64,000 nt of DNA from Croceimicrobium hydrocarbonivorans. GTDB taxonomy: Bacteria; Bacteroidota; Bacteroidia; Flavobacteriales; Schleiferiaceae. The stretch is from positions 2,239,501 through 2,303,500 of the forward strand of contig NZ_CP060139.1 in NCBI RefSeq assembly GCF_014524565.1, written 5' to 3'. Positions within the stretch are counted from its first letter, which is position 1. Every line of letters starts with the position of its first letter. Shown here piece by piece: positions 35,238-44,783 of this stretch. A program made the translations under genes and the position numbers. The notes beneath the pieces were generated by a model. That model ran no database searches. It was given only the letters and a program-made list of their open reading frames with translations, and had not been told where the DNA came from.

Positions 35238-36396
35238 ACAGGCCGAACATCCGCCCTATTTACAAGGCATTTATTATCTGCTTTTTGTGCTTTTAGGCTT
35301 TCGCCTGATGCGAACCTTACTGGCACCCTGGTTGGGAGCAGATTTGGCCTTCGCTTTTCGTTCCGATAATTTTTTCAGCTTTAGTGGAGGTCAGATTCGT
35401 CGTGGTTTAATTGGGGAAGTGCTCCTCAGCTTGCAAAAGCTTGGCCTGCCCTCCGTACTTATATATAGCCTCCTTTTAATCCTACTCTTCAGCTTTATTT
35501 ACCTCTGGGTTTTTCCACGTTTGCTCAGACCCTTTCGTCCTCTGGAAATCATCTTGATCTTAGTGAGTGGCTTTTTCTTAATGCCTTCAGTAGATCGGGA
35601 ATTACTGATGATTTTACCGGCCCTCTATTTCTTTTTGCGTCGTAAACAGGATTGGGGTTTTTATGGCTTGATAGCGCTCAGCGCCTTTATACACGAATTA
35701 TCCCTTTTACTTTATTTCCCCTTTATCTGGTCCTTATTTAAGGAGCTGCTCCAAACCAAGAAATGGACGCACTTAGTTCCGCTTTTGGCCATTGCTATCA
35801 GCTATGCTTCTGTGATACTTATTAAAGGATCTATGAGCTTGGATCCCGAGCTTAATTATTGGCCACAATTCGGGATTAGCGGCTTAGAAGATCGTTTCCT
35901 TTACACCTTTGCGGGTAAGGGCATAGTAGCCACTTTGAAATTGCATGCCTCCGTATTTTTAGGCGATCCTCAGGCCTGGATGGCTCTGCCGGGCATGATC
36001 AGCTATTTTGTGATTCTACTTTTATTGTTGAGACGTTTCGGCGCAAGCCCCATGGTGATATGCTATTTTCTGGCCATTAACCTCTTGCTTTTTGTGCTCA
36101 CCATCGACTATGGTCGCTATTACTATTTTCTTTTCCTTTTCTACCTCTTGCTTACGCAAAGTGGTATGTTGGTTTCTGCCGAAAAAGCCTTGCAATCTTT
36201 CCGATTCTTAATGCCGGCTTTTGTAAGCAAAATCTTAAGCTTCCCCTTCTCGCATCGGGCCTTTAGCATAGCACTGCTCATTTTTGCTTTGGCACCTTTT
36301 GGTTACTGGATTGGAGATACTTTGGCGCAACCTGCTCTCTGGCAGGAGTTGGAGCAATTAGTGGATTTCAAATTACCGAAGTATGCCGGAGAATAA
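35230..36396 (+). CDS. Polytopic membrane protein, unknown
   Basis: The 388-aa product has about ten hydrophobic helices. The distinctive cytoplasmic or periplasmic loops are FRSDNFFSFSGGQIRRGLIG and DYGRYYYFLF. The early GGQIRRGLIGE motif recurs in uncharacterised polytopic proteins linked to surface polysaccharides; a lipid-linked sugar glycosyltransferase or polymer-handling role is inferred only. ATG 35230 overlaps the prenyltransferase stop by 8 bp. The 3' end overlaps the HAD gene by 14 bp. Confidence 0.75.
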   Translation: MFKQAEHPPYLQGIYYLLFVLLGFRLMRTLLAPWLGADLAFAFRSDNFFSFSGGQIRRGLIGEVLLSLQKLGLPSVLIYSLLLILLFSFIYLWVFPRLLRPFRPLEIILILVSGFFLMPSVDRELLMILPALYFFLRRKQDWGFYGLIALSAFIHELSLLLYFPFIWSLFKELLQTKKWTHLVPLLAIAISYASVILIKGSMSLDPELNYWPQFGISGLEDRFLYTFAGKGIVATLKLHASVFLGDPQAWMALPGMISYFVILLLLLRRFGASPMVICYFLAINLLLFVLTIDYGRYYYFLFLFYLLLTQSGMLVSAEKALQSFRFLMPAFVSKILSFPFSHRAFSIALLIFALAPFGYWIGDTLAQPALWQELEQLVDFKLPKYAGE

Positions 36397-37012
36397 AGCC
36401 AGGACTTTAGTATTGCTCGATTTCGATGGCACTCTGTTGGAGGGCGACATTTTTGCGGCTTTCCTTAAGCTGCGGCTGAAATCGCTCCGCATGAAAATTC
36501 GAGCATTAAGGGCAGTGCCATTTCTATTGGCTTATAAGCTGGGTTTAATGTCTAATAGCCGTTCGAAAGAAGCGGTTTTTAAAGTGCTGTTTAAAGGAGA
36601 GTCGGAAAGCTATTTTAGGAGCGAGGTAGCTGCCTTTTGGCAAAAGCGCGGCACTCAATTGAATCCTTCAATTCATCCCAAAATTGAGGCTTATAAAAAG
36701 GAGGGCGCTGAACTATGTATCGTATCCGCCAATTTCAGTTTACTGTTGGAAGCTTTTTGTGAGCGGCATCCAGAATTTAAGCAAATCGCTACTCAGGTGG
36801 CGGTGCAAAATGGAAAGATCACCGGTGCCTTTGATAGTCCCAATTGCCATGGCCCGGAAAAAGTGAAGCGGATTGAAGCGATTTATGGCCAAGTGCGCGA
36901 TCAATATCAAAGCGTGCATGCCTATGGCGACACCCAGGGCGATATTCCTATGTTGCAATGGGCCGATGAGGGCTACCTTCTCCAAAATGGAGCATGGCAT
37001 AAAATTGATTAG
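36383..37012 (+). CDS. HAD-IB family phosphatase
   Basis: This 209-aa phosphatase has HAD motif I VLLDFDGTLLEGD (nucleophile Asp about 13), motif II VSANFSLLL, motif III Lys in GPEKVKRIE, and motif IV YGDTQGDIPML. The subgroup is IB (SerB/PgpP-like). Given the UbiA neighbour it could dephosphorylate a polyprenyl-phospho-sugar intermediate (as DPPR phosphatase does) or act on phosphatidylglycerophosphate. It overlaps the membrane protein gene by 14 bp. Confidence 0.85.
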   Translation: MPENKARTLVLLDFDGTLLEGDIFAAFLKLRLKSLRMKIRALRAVPFLLAYKLGLMSNSRSKEAVFKVLFKGESESYFRSEVAAFWQKRGTQLNPSIHPKIEAYKKEGAELCIVSANFSLLLEAFCERHPEFKQIATQVAVQNGKITGAFDSPNCHGPEKVKRIEAIYGQVRDQYQSVHAYGDTQGDIPMLQWADEGYLLQNGAWHKID

Positions 37013-37045
37013 CTTCAGCCGGTCTAATCCTCAAGCCTATTTTAA

Positions 37046-38380
37046 GTGGATAAAAGGTTTACTGTAATTGCCTCCTTAACCGTTGCTTTGGCCGGTTTCC
37101 TTTTTGGTTTCGATACCGTTGTGATTTCCGGCGCCAATGAACCGATTAAAGCCTTATGGAATACCAGTTCCTGGTTTCATGGTTTCTTTATTATGAGCAT
37201 GGCCCTTTGGGGTACGGTGATTGGTGCTTTTTTTGGTGGAATTCCTACCGATCGCTACGGTCGTAAAAAGGTTTTAATCTGGATTGGGGTGCTTTATTTT
37301 CTCTCCGCCCTAGGCTCTGCCTTGGCACCCGACCCTTATAGCTTTAGTTTTTTCCGCTTTATTGGTGGCCTGGGAGTGGGGGCTTCTTCGGTAGCAGCGC
37401 CGGCTTATTTATCCGAAATCAGCTCGGCTCAAAACCGGGGTAAATTGGTGGCCCTCTATCAGTTCAATTTGGTTTTAGGAATCTTATTGGCTTTCATTTC
37501 CAACTATTCACTTAAGGGTTTTGGCGGGGCAGACGACTGGCGCTATATGCTGGGCGTTGAGGCCATTCCGGCCCTCTTGTACCTGGTTTTAGTATTGCGG
37601 GTTCCACGTTCACCACGTTGGTTATTGCTGCAAGGTCGGGTAGAAGAAGCGCGGAGTATTTTAGCTCAAATGTTGCCCAGTGCAGAGGCCGTTCAACAAA
37701 CTCTGCAGACTATTCAAAAACACATTGCAATCGAAGGTGGTAAGTCGGAAGGGCTCTTCCAAAAGAAGTTTAGCCGACCGATATTTTTAGCCTTTTGCAT
37801 TGCCTTTTTCAATCAGCTTTCAGGAATCAATTTCGTGCTTTATTATGCCCCGGTAATTCTGGAAAAGTCGGGTTTTGCTGCCAGTGATTCGCTTTTAAGT
37901 TCGGTGTCCATTGGGGCTGTGAATCTCATCTTTACTATGGTTGGCTTGAGCCTTATTGATCGCTTGGGCCGACGTACCCTAATGTATCTAGGTTCCTTCG
38001 CCTATATCATTGGCTTGGGAATGATATCCTATGCTTTTTATACCGATGCCGCTCCCATGTTTAGTCTGATTTTCATTTTGGTGTTTATTACCGGACATGC
38101 TATTGGTCAAGGGGCGGTAATTTGGGTTTTCATATCCGAGACTTTCCCCAATTCGGTGCGTGGAAAAGGGCAAGCTTTCGGTTCCAGTGTGCATTGGGTA
38201 TTGGCAGCGCTCATTACCCTTTTGGGTGAGGTGGTAATCGAATCGGTTCCCGCCTGGACCATCTTCGCCTTCTTTGCTGCTTTTATGGTGCTGCAATTGG
38301 CTTTTACCCATTTCATTATGCCCGAAACCAAAGGCAAATCTTTGGAGTCGGTAGAGGATGAGGTAGCTTTAGAGCTTTAG
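37046..38380 (+). CDS. Sugar porter family MFS transporter
   Basis: This 444-aa transporter with 12 predicted helices shows sugar-porter signatures: GFLFGFDTVVISGA in helix 1, PTDRYGRKKVLIW, VPRSPRWLLLQGR between helices 6 and 7, FNQLSGINFVLYYAP in helix 7, DRLGRRTLMY, and the terminal PETKGKSLE. It should import a hexose with protons. Translation starts at GTG 37046 (MDKRFTV). The PfkB kinase gene 9 bp downstream suggests uptake followed by phosphorylation of the same sugar, such as fructose. Confidence 0.93.
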   Translation: MDKRFTVIASLTVALAGFLFGFDTVVISGANEPIKALWNTSSWFHGFFIMSMALWGTVIGAFFGGIPTDRYGRKKVLIWIGVLYFLSALGSALAPDPYSFSFFRFIGGLGVGASSVAAPAYLSEISSAQNRGKLVALYQFNLVLGILLAFISNYSLKGFGGADDWRYMLGVEAIPALLYLVLVLRVPRSPRWLLLQGRVEEARSILAQMLPSAEAVQQTLQTIQKHIAIEGGKSEGLFQKKFSRPIFLAFCIAFFNQLSGINFVLYYAPVILEKSGFAASDSLLSSVSIGAVNLIFTMVGLSLIDRLGRRTLMYLGSFAYIIGLGMISYAFYTDAAPMFSLIFILVFITGHAIGQGAVIWVFISETFPNSVRGKGQAFGSSVHWVLAALITLLGEVVIESVPAWTIFAFFAAFMVLQLAFTHFIMPETKGKSLESVEDEVALEL

Positions 38381-38389
38381 GTTCGGCTT

Positions 38390-39271
38390 ATGAAGGTGCT
38401 CAGCTTTGGCGAAATTGTTTTTGATCAGATTGGTGACTCCGAGCATTTGGGAGGCGCGCCTTTAAATTTTGCCGCTCATGCTCAGGCCTTGGGAGCGGAA
38501 TCTTTTATGCTCTCTGCTTTAGGTGCTGATGATCTGGCCACCAAGGCATTGCATCAATTACAAGCCTGGGGTATAAACACTTCTAAGGTTCAGCAATTTG
38601 ATCAATATGAAAGCGGCAAAGTATTGGTTCAGCTACAAGCAGGACAAGCGAGCTATGAGATACTGAGTCCGGCGGCCTACGATTTTATTTCTTTTGATGC
38701 CCAGTGGGCGGAAGAGCATCAATCAGATTTCGAACTCTTCTATTTCGGGACCCTCGCGCAAAGGAATGCCCAAAGTCAGAGGGCCTTGTTTGATTACCTG
38801 GAGCATATGCAGTTTAAAGAAGTCTTTTTCGACTGTAATCTGCGTCAGTCTTTTTACAGTAAGGAGATTCTGCAAAAATCCTTGCAGGCAGCAAGTTTGT
38901 TTAAGCTCAATGATGAAGAATTAAAGATCCTAAGCCTCTTGCTTTATAATCGAGAGCAGAGCGAGCAGGACTTTTGTTTGGCCCTCCTTCAGGATTATGA
39001 TTTAAAGGCGGTGATTCTAACTGCTGGTTCCAGGGGAGCCTATGTGGCTCAGGCTACGGAATGGTTTTTTGCTCCGGCCACAAGGGTGGAAGTAGAGGAT
39101 ACCGTAGGAGCAGGCGATGCCTTTAGTGCCGCCTTTTGCAGTAATTTCTTAAATGGGAAAGATGCGCTTAGCTCGCTTAATGCGGCTAATCGATTAGGAG
39201 CTTTTGTGGCTTCCAAAAGAGCAGCAGTTCCTGAAATTCCCGCTGATCTGAAAGTTGAAATTTTAGGCTAG
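38390..39271 (+). CDS. PfkB family sugar kinase (fructokinase-like)
   Basis: This 293-aa ribokinase-superfamily kinase contains the substrate motif GGAPLNFAAHAQALG, and the C-terminal anion-hole and catalytic motif DTVGAGDAFSAAFCSN with the base Asp. The start (SFGEIVFDQIG) and length fit fructokinases. Together with the sugar porter gene upstream it would phosphorylate an imported hexose. Confidence 0.9.
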   Translation: MKVLSFGEIVFDQIGDSEHLGGAPLNFAAHAQALGAESFMLSALGADDLATKALHQLQAWGINTSKVQQFDQYESGKVLVQLQAGQASYEILSPAAYDFISFDAQWAEEHQSDFELFYFGTLAQRNAQSQRALFDYLEHMQFKEVFFDCNLRQSFYSKEILQKSLQAASLFKLNDEELKILSLLLYNREQSEQDFCLALLQDYDLKAVILTAGSRGAYVAQATEWFFAPATRVEVEDTVGAGDAFSAAFCSNFLNGKDALSSLNAANRLGAFVASKRAAVPEIPADLKVEILG

Positions 39272-39317
39272 CATTCAACATATTTTAAGAATAGACGTTT
39301 TCGCTAAAAATTGAGCG

Positions 39318-40040
39318 ATGAAGCGATTATCATTCCTAGCCCTTGTTCTCCTTTCGGCCCTGAGCCTCCAAGCTCAAGAAGACAGCACGGAAGCAAATAT
39401 GCATCTATATGTGCAGGCTGGTGGCGCCTTGGCTTATACGCCCTTTAATAATTTGAATGACTTTCTCAACTTCAAAACAAGCTTGCGGGCGGCTAATCCC
39501 AGTACCATGTTGGGTTTTAGTTTTAGAAGTGATAGATTGGAGAGCACCGCCTTATTTCATCGCTATGTTACGGCCGAGTCGGATGGGGAAAGCATTAATA
39601 TCAGTCAGGCTACTGTGCGAGTGGCAGTGCCTATCGATATTGGGAAAAGATTGCAATGGGTGCCTGGTGTCGACTTACAAATCCTAACCGGTCGTTATGA
39701 GCAGCTCACCGCAGATTTCTCGCAATTGGATCCCTTGCCCATTGGGAATGTGAGTCAATGGAATTTTGAGCAGATGGGCTTGGCCCTCAATAATGAGTTG
39801 CGCTGGAATTTTGAGGATTACCATTTTGCCATGGCTCCCGATGAAATCTTTATGGAGGCTAATGTGGGATTACCAGTAGGACCGGGGTTTTTCGAATACC
39901 GCAATCGCCATTCCTATACCAATACCCGCACTCCTTTATTCCCTTATAATTGGCATATCTTGATTGGTCTCCGCTATAAAATGAAGAGCTTTTCACTGAA
40001 ACAGGAGATTGAAAAATCAGGCCTCGAGCCAAAAGCGTAA
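39318..40040 (+). CDS. Secreted hypothetical, beta-rich
   Basis: The 240-aa product has a signal peptide (LLSALSLQAQ, cut near residue 19). The mature part alternates aromatic and polar residues (LHRYVTAESDGESI, WHILIGLRYKMKSFSLKQ), as in a small outer-membrane barrel or porin-like protein. No family is recognised. The last 24 bp overlap the convergent GyrI-like gene. Confidence 0.7.
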   Translation: MKRLSFLALVLLSALSLQAQEDSTEANMHLYVQAGGALAYTPFNNLNDFLNFKTSLRAANPSTMLGFSFRSDRLESTALFHRYVTAESDGESINISQATVRVAVPIDIGKRLQWVPGVDLQILTGRYEQLTADFSQLDPLPIGNVSQWNFEQMGLALNNELRWNFEDYHFAMAPDEIFMEANVGLPVGPGFFEYRNRHSYTNTRTPLFPYNWHILIGLRYKMKSFSLKQEIEKSGLEPKA

Positions 40041-40643
40041 AACGGTTTTTAGCTTAGCGGGTTCTACTTTACGGGCATCGCTGAGGTAGATTTCTCGATG
40101 GATTTTACTGGCGCGCTTTAATCCTTGCCCTTCGGCGAAAGCCTCCATCTGCTCAAAGCTGGCCGGCTCATCATCATAGGGTCCGAGGTGCAGCATTTGA
40201 ATGCAGTCACCATCTTCGATACTTTCAAATTTCACTTGCTCCAAAAGCGGATTGGGCTTTTCTTTTTTAAGCCATTCAATTACCTCCAAAGCATAGTCTT
40301 TAGTAACGAAATCTGGCTGGCGAATCATCAGTCGGTAGACTAAATCATCTTTATCAAAACTGCCATCATGATTGGCGCGACCTTTTTCGTTGAGGTCCCA
40401 AATCCCTTCGAGGGGATAAACCGTATAATCTTGATAGCCCTGCGGAGCGCGATTTTTCTTGGGGCTCATCCGAATGGCATAGGAGAGGGCATAAAGTTGC
40501 CCAACTACTTCGGCGAAAGCCTCCGAATTGGGATTGCCCGCCCCATCTATCACATAAAAATTGAAGGCAGGAATTTGTACCCTTTCGGGTTTATTTTTAG
40601 GAAGATAGATTGCTTTTTCCTGCTTACGCCATTCTTGTTTCAT
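40017..40643 (-). CDS. GyrI-like small-molecule-binding protein
   Basis: This 208-aa stand-alone GyrI-like domain protein has the family start KQEKAIYLPKNKPERVQIPA, then FYVIDGAGNPNSEAFAEVV and the second SHS2 repeat with GDCIQMLHLGPYDDEPASFE, ending REIYLSDARKVEPAKLKT. Such proteins bind or hydrolyse small cyclic molecules and appear in drug-resistance contexts. No DNA-binding domain is present. It follows the YrdB gene by 10 bp and is the last of three co-oriented genes. Confidence 0.88.
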   Translation of the reverse strand: MKQEWRKQEKAIYLPKNKPERVQIPAFNFYVIDGAGNPNSEAFAEVVGQLYALSYAIRMSPKKNRAPQGYQDYTVYPLEGIWDLNEKGRANHDGSFDKDDLVYRLMIRQPDFVTKDYALEVIEWLKKEKPNPLLEQVKFESIEDGDCIQMLHLGPYDDEPASFEQMEAFAEGQGLKRASKIHREIYLSDARKVEPAKLKTVLRFWLEA

Positions 40644-40653
40644 AGTCTTGGTT

Positions 40654-41022
40654 TTATTGTTTCCACAACCAACGCAGTCGGTCGAGGTAAAGTAAGTGAT
40701 GCAGTACTAAAAGGGCGGCCATTGCTAAGGTAATTTTGCTCTGGCCGGATTTATAGAAGGCCCAAAGTCCGAAGCCAAATACAGCTAGCTCCAGTAGGAG
40801 GCGAAGTTTGCCAGAAATGGGAATGGGCGCATTACCGGATCGACTTGGATCTCCAACTACGGCGAATGTGCCCCAGAGGCTCATCATGAGTAAAGGCAAG
40901 CCTATGCCGGTTAAATATTGTAACCAACCTTCATAGCTCTGCCAGCCCCAATAGCCAACGCCCACAAGAGCGCCTATTTCCAGGATAAAGCGCAGGGCCA
41001 GATTAAATTCCTTTAGCTTCAT
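40654..41022 (-). CDS. YrdB family (DUF2568) membrane protein
   Basis: The 122-aa product has four hydrophobic helices and the YrdB/DUF2568 signatures LALRFILEIGALVGVGYWG, LWGTFAVVGDPSRSG and LRLLLELAVFGFG. Function unknown. I start at ATG 41022 (MKLKEFNLALR), which overlaps the end of the upstream gene by 20 bp; an earlier ATG at 41091 is inside that gene. Confidence 0.85.
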   Translation of the reverse strand: MKLKEFNLALRFILEIGALVGVGYWGWQSYEGWLQYLTGIGLPLLMMSLWGTFAVVGDPSRSGNAPIPISGKLRLLLELAVFGFGLWAFYKSGQSKITLAMAALLVLHHLLYLDRLRWLWKQ

Positions 41023-42853
41023 CAAGTTCGCGATCGAAGTTAAATTGATAATAGGAAATAGCTCCGTATTCGGCGAAATAAGGTAGGCCATCCAGCATTA
41101 CCGCTGGCACTTTAATTTTTTGGCTTTCGGAATAGATATAGCGATCCTCATTCACTAAGATTTTAATGCGTGCATTTACCAGATAATTTCCGCTGGCCCG
41201 GGCTCTTTCAAGACGGAGGCCTTCCATAGGAGCTAAGCTTAAGAGATAGCTGGGGTCCTGGAAGTCTTCGGCATCAAAGCGACTAATAGTGCGCCACTTT
41301 CCGGGCCTTAGTTCATATTGCAGCCAGGCTTCTACCTGATCGCCATAGCCAATAATAGCGGCGCTGTCTTTTTGGGTATTCACCAATTCGATTGTAAGCT
41401 TTTGATCTTGAGCTTCGAATTTCACTTGCAGTCGATTGCGAGCAAAGGAGCCTCGGCGATTTAGCTTAAATCGACTATCAGCTTTAAGTTCCAAATTGGG
41501 GCAAAAGATATCCGGCAATTTTAGGGGGTAGAATTCCGGGGCGGCCTCAAAGGCAAATTCCTGCCCTTCTTTATTGAGCCATAAAATTTGCTCTTCTTTA
41601 AGCATTAGGTGTTCTTCGGCCAGTTCTGGGTTGCGGCCAATAAGAGGAGAGCTAATCCAAAGATTAGGATAGATTTCAGGCGGGAAACGATATTGCTCTT
41701 CACTGATTTTGCCTTTTTCGATATGGTGATAGGCCCATTTTTTAGCTTTGAAGGGCTCATTGCTATTAGAGCCAAAAATGCGGCCATCGGCTAATCCATA
41801 AGGATGTACAAAACGCCAGGGTAAAAGCATTAGGCTGTCTTCGCGCTTATCGTAGCGAAACCAATCCATTTGGATGCGCACAATAAGATAATGGCGATCA
41901 TCGGAGGCTAATACCTCATCAAAAAGATAGCGCCCTTCCAAATTCCGGTCGTCGCCATCATAGCATAGCCATTTATCGGTACCTCTTAATTGGCCTACCC
42001 CTTCATCCGCGAAAGCTTCACTGAGATAAACCGCGGGGCCAAAGCTGTTCCTTTGACCGCGAAAAAGGCAAGAGCTGGCGTCAATCAATGGATAAGAACT
42101 GAGTTCATTTTCATAGTGCTTCCTAAGCTGGCCAAGAGTATCGGCAAAGAAGTAATGGTTCCAAACCATTTGGGGACCGCGGTAATAGCCACGGGCTTTT
42201 TGGTTTTCTACCAATAATTGGCCTTTGTTATTGTAGAGATTATAGAGTCCGTTTTTTTGAATGATGATGTGCCCCTGCTGATTGAAAGCCAAACTGTCTA
42301 CCTCTTCAAAACTTTGCAAGAAAGAGATTTGACCATTTCGCGAATGGTATTGCTTTACCTGAGCAAGCTCTTTGTTCCATTCGAGGATGCCGATTTTTTC
42401 ACCCACAAATAGAGGATTTTGAGTGCTGAGCAGGGTATCTCCCTTGCGGTTGATCAAGTGATTTTGATCGTTGGAAATAAGCAATACTTCATCAAAGGCC
42501 TCCGGGGCTTTGGGCCAATCTATTTCGCCAAAGATCAATCCCAAATCACTTAAATAGCGGTAGTGATTATCGATTTTAATGAGGGCAAAATGATCCTTAA
42601 AGGGATAGGCAATAGCGTAGCTCTTATTAAAACTGGGCTTGTAGTTAAAGTTGTTGAGGTAGAAGAATTCTCCCTGATCATAAGCTAACCAAAACTCGCC
42701 ACTGCGGGGATGAATGTATTCGTAAGGACGATCGCTGAGGGTGTCGCCATCTTCATCCAAAAGATGATAGCCTTCCATTCCACGCACCGGAACTTGGGCT
42801 TGGGCAATAGAGCAAAGCAAAAGGAGACAAATAAATCTGAAAACCTGTGTCAT
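41003..42853 (-). CDS. Large secreted hypothetical, WG-repeat-like
   Basis: The 616-aa product has a signal peptide (MTQVFRFICLLLLCSIAQAQ). The mature protein has many short repeats with aromatic-Asn-Gly turns (LLDEDGDTL, LINRKGDTL, LYNNKGQLL, LNKEGQEF) reminiscent of WG/KWG repeats that build beta-propeller-like solenoids. A C-terminal beta-sandwich-like part (about 450-600) follows. There is no recognisable T9SS sorting tail. The role is unknown. It is the first of three co-oriented genes. Confidence 0.7.
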   Translation of the reverse strand: MTQVFRFICLLLLCSIAQAQVPVRGMEGYHLLDEDGDTLSDRPYEYIHPRSGEFWLAYDQGEFFYLNNFNYKPSFNKSYAIAYPFKDHFALIKIDNHYRYLSDLGLIFGEIDWPKAPEAFDEVLLISNDQNHLINRKGDTLLSTQNPLFVGEKIGILEWNKELAQVKQYHSRNGQISFLQSFEEVDSLAFNQQGHIIIQKNGLYNLYNNKGQLLVENQKARGYYRGPQMVWNHYFFADTLGQLRKHYENELSSYPLIDASSCLFRGQRNSFGPAVYLSEAFADEGVGQLRGTDKWLCYDGDDRNLEGRYLFDEVLASDDRHYLIVRIQMDWFRYDKREDSLMLLPWRFVHPYGLADGRIFGSNSNEPFKAKKWAYHHIEKGKISEEQYRFPPEIYPNLWISSPLIGRNPELAEEHLMLKEEQILWLNKEGQEFAFEAAPEFYPLKLPDIFCPNLELKADSRFKLNRRGSFARNRLQVKFEAQDQKLTIELVNTQKDSAAIIGYGDQVEAWLQYELRPGKWRTISRFDAEDFQDPSYLLSLAPMEGLRLERARASGNYLVNARIKILVNEDRYIYSESQKIKVPAVMLDGLPYFAEYGAISYYQFNFDRELDEAKGI

Positions 42854-42985
42854 ACCAAAAGGCAGCAGGAGGGGGTCGGTGATCGCGGGGCAAGGTGCTA
42901 ATTTTGTGCCAGAATTGGAAATAGATAGTTTAATATTCGCTTACAATGAAAAGCAACCAAATTGAGGGTACTTTATCAATAAACT

Positions 42986-44041
42986 ATGCTTCGATTAATT
43001 AGCCTTGTTTTATTAATTCTACCACTTTGTTTGAATGGACAATTCTCTCAGAAGCTTTTTTATACAAGAGAAAATAGGCTTTATGAAAGAACGAGAGATA
43101 GTCTTGAACTCAGTTTCCTAAGAACTGAGTATAGTCAACATAAGAGCTACCCAAAAGAACTTGAGCTTCCCATTTTGGTAGCTTTAGGTCATTTCCCGGA
43201 ATTAGTGCATGTTGACATTCAGTTTTGTTTGAATGAAGCTGTTGATGGCTTAGAAGCCGGGCCTCAAACGAAAACATTTAAGGGGTTGAGAAGGCGAAGG
43301 CAGTATTTAGTGCAAATTGGATCCTTATATCCTGATTCCATCATAGCTAGAAACGACTTTTTGGGGGTAGCTTATAATGCTCAAATTGGTGCTATTGGTC
43401 GTGAACTGGCAAAGGTCGCTGCTTTTGAAAGAGGGAGTGGCCAAAGTCTTTCAGTTAAAGGAAAGAAAGCGGATCCCGTAGATAAGCCGGCTCTTGATTT
43501 GGAGCTTGTTCAACATAGTCTGGGGTATCAATTAAAAGATTGGTTAGATCATCTTAAAGAATTACAAGCCAAATATGGTGTTGAATATCAGGGTTTAAAG
43601 AAAGGAGAATTAGATAGTATTCTACAAAGTAGACAGACAAGGCATGATTCTTTTGTTAAGGCGTACTGGGATGGGAAAATGCTTAGTAATCGAAAGGTGC
43701 ATTGTTCAGTTAAAGGGGTTAGGGATTATTCTGTCAAGGCCAATTTTTTGGTTTTAGAAGTGGAATGCGAATCAGAAGTAATTGATTTATTGATTAATGA
43801 TTCGATTTGGGTAGATTCTTTAAAATGGCCAAAGGGCCATCAATTTGAAGTGCATATGTATCAATTGCTTGGGCTGCACTTTATCGGTGGCTATAGAGCG
43901 AGCCAAGGCACTTTATGGAATAATCATCATGTGCTTTGTTGGACAAATGTTAATCCAGAAATAGAAAGTAGGGACTCTGATTATTATAAATATTGCCCAC
44001 GAGAAGAGGCTCCTTTGTGGATTATGCTCGAACGCTTTTAA
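42986..44041 (+). CDS. Secreted hypothetical protein
   Basis: The 351-aa product has a signal peptide (LVLLILPLCLNGQ, cut near residue 18). Its mature part is rich in Lys/Glu and Tyr without a known domain; residues about 40-150 (FPELVHVDIQFCLNEAVDG, RRRQYLVQIGSLYPDSIIAR) look alpha-helical. A TAATTTTG match to the -7 consensus lies at 42899-42906 but without a -33 TTG. It is AT-richer than the neighbouring housekeeping genes, and its next gene starts 14 bp after its stop. Confidence 0.7.
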   Translation: MLRLISLVLLILPLCLNGQFSQKLFYTRENRLYERTRDSLELSFLRTEYSQHKSYPKELELPILVALGHFPELVHVDIQFCLNEAVDGLEAGPQTKTFKGLRRRRQYLVQIGSLYPDSIIARNDFLGVAYNAQIGAIGRELAKVAAFERGSGQSLSVKGKKADPVDKPALDLELVQHSLGYQLKDWLDHLKELQAKYGVEYQGLKKGELDSILQSRQTRHDSFVKAYWDGKMLSNRKVHCSVKGVRDYSVKANFLVLEVECESEVIDLLINDSIWVDSLKWPKGHQFEVHMYQLLGLHFIGGYRASQGTLWNNHHVLCWTNVNPEIESRDSDYYKYCPREEAPLWIMLERF

Positions 44042-44055
44042 ATCTTAAGCCTAGA

Positions 44056-44766
44056 ATGAAATTATCAATTCAGTTTACGGTATTAATGCTCCTTTCTCTT
44101 CAGCTCAGTAGCCGGGATATTCAGGAATGTGGTTTTAGGCCAGGCTTGAAAATAGATGATCAACTGATAAGTTTAAAGGACTCCATTGCAGGATCAGACA
44201 CCTTACTTCTTTACCGTCATTGGCCTTCTATGAATGGGCAGAATGGTTATGGTAAAGCGATTCTAATTAGAGTGGGAAAGGTTTACCGCAAAAGATTTGA
44301 CTTCATCAATGAATCGCTTGATATAGAAGCTTCGGAATGGGAGTTGGCACCGGAGGCGCAGCCCGTTATTCAGCAAATAAATAAAGTTGCTGCCAAGAAA
44401 GATTCATTCTATCAAGATCCTACCTATAGTATTAGTCATGATGGAATGCAGGTGCTGGAGGTATACGCTGGAAAGAAAATGTATTATTCGTACTGTGATT
44501 TCGATTCATGGCTTGCTGCTAACCCTTCAAATAATCAGATTGCAATTTTGAAGACTTTACAGGATTCTGGGAGATCTTTTAGCATCAGTTATAGCTATCA
44601 AGTCCATCAATGGCTGTCTGGAAAGTCAGTACCGAATTTTGATCCAAATCTTTACATAAGTGATGCGGATACGAACAAGTATATTTTCATTTATACACAT
44701 CATAAGTTCCTTTGGTTCAGAGATAAGTATCAATGGAATGGCAAAGCTTGGGAGAAGCTAGATTGA
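44056..44766 (+). CDS. Secreted hypothetical protein
   Basis: The 236-aa product has a signal peptide (KLSIQFTVLMLLSLQLSSRD). No domain is recognised. Notable features are WPSMNGQNGYGKAILIRVGK and a Tyr/Trp-rich tail. I start at ATG 44056 because it begins the signal peptide; the open frame reaches back to 43993 inside the preceding gene. It is probably co-transcribed with that gene. Confidence 0.68.
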   Translation: MKLSIQFTVLMLLSLQLSSRDIQECGFRPGLKIDDQLISLKDSIAGSDTLLLYRHWPSMNGQNGYGKAILIRVGKVYRKRFDFINESLDIEASEWELAPEAQPVIQQINKVAAKKDSFYQDPTYSISHDGMQVLEVYAGKKMYYSYCDFDSWLAANPSNNQIAILKTLQDSGRSFSISYSYQVHQWLSGKSVPNFDPNLYISDADTNKYIFIYTHHKFLWFRDKYQWNGKAWEKLD

Positions 44767-44783
44767 TCTTTTAGAAAGAATGT

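Noticed and set aside
41003-42853. T9SS cargo assignment for the WG-repeat-like protein
   Set aside because: The C-terminus lacks the YPNP and final Gly-x-Tyr pattern of a type A sorting domain and overlaps directly into the YrdB gene.
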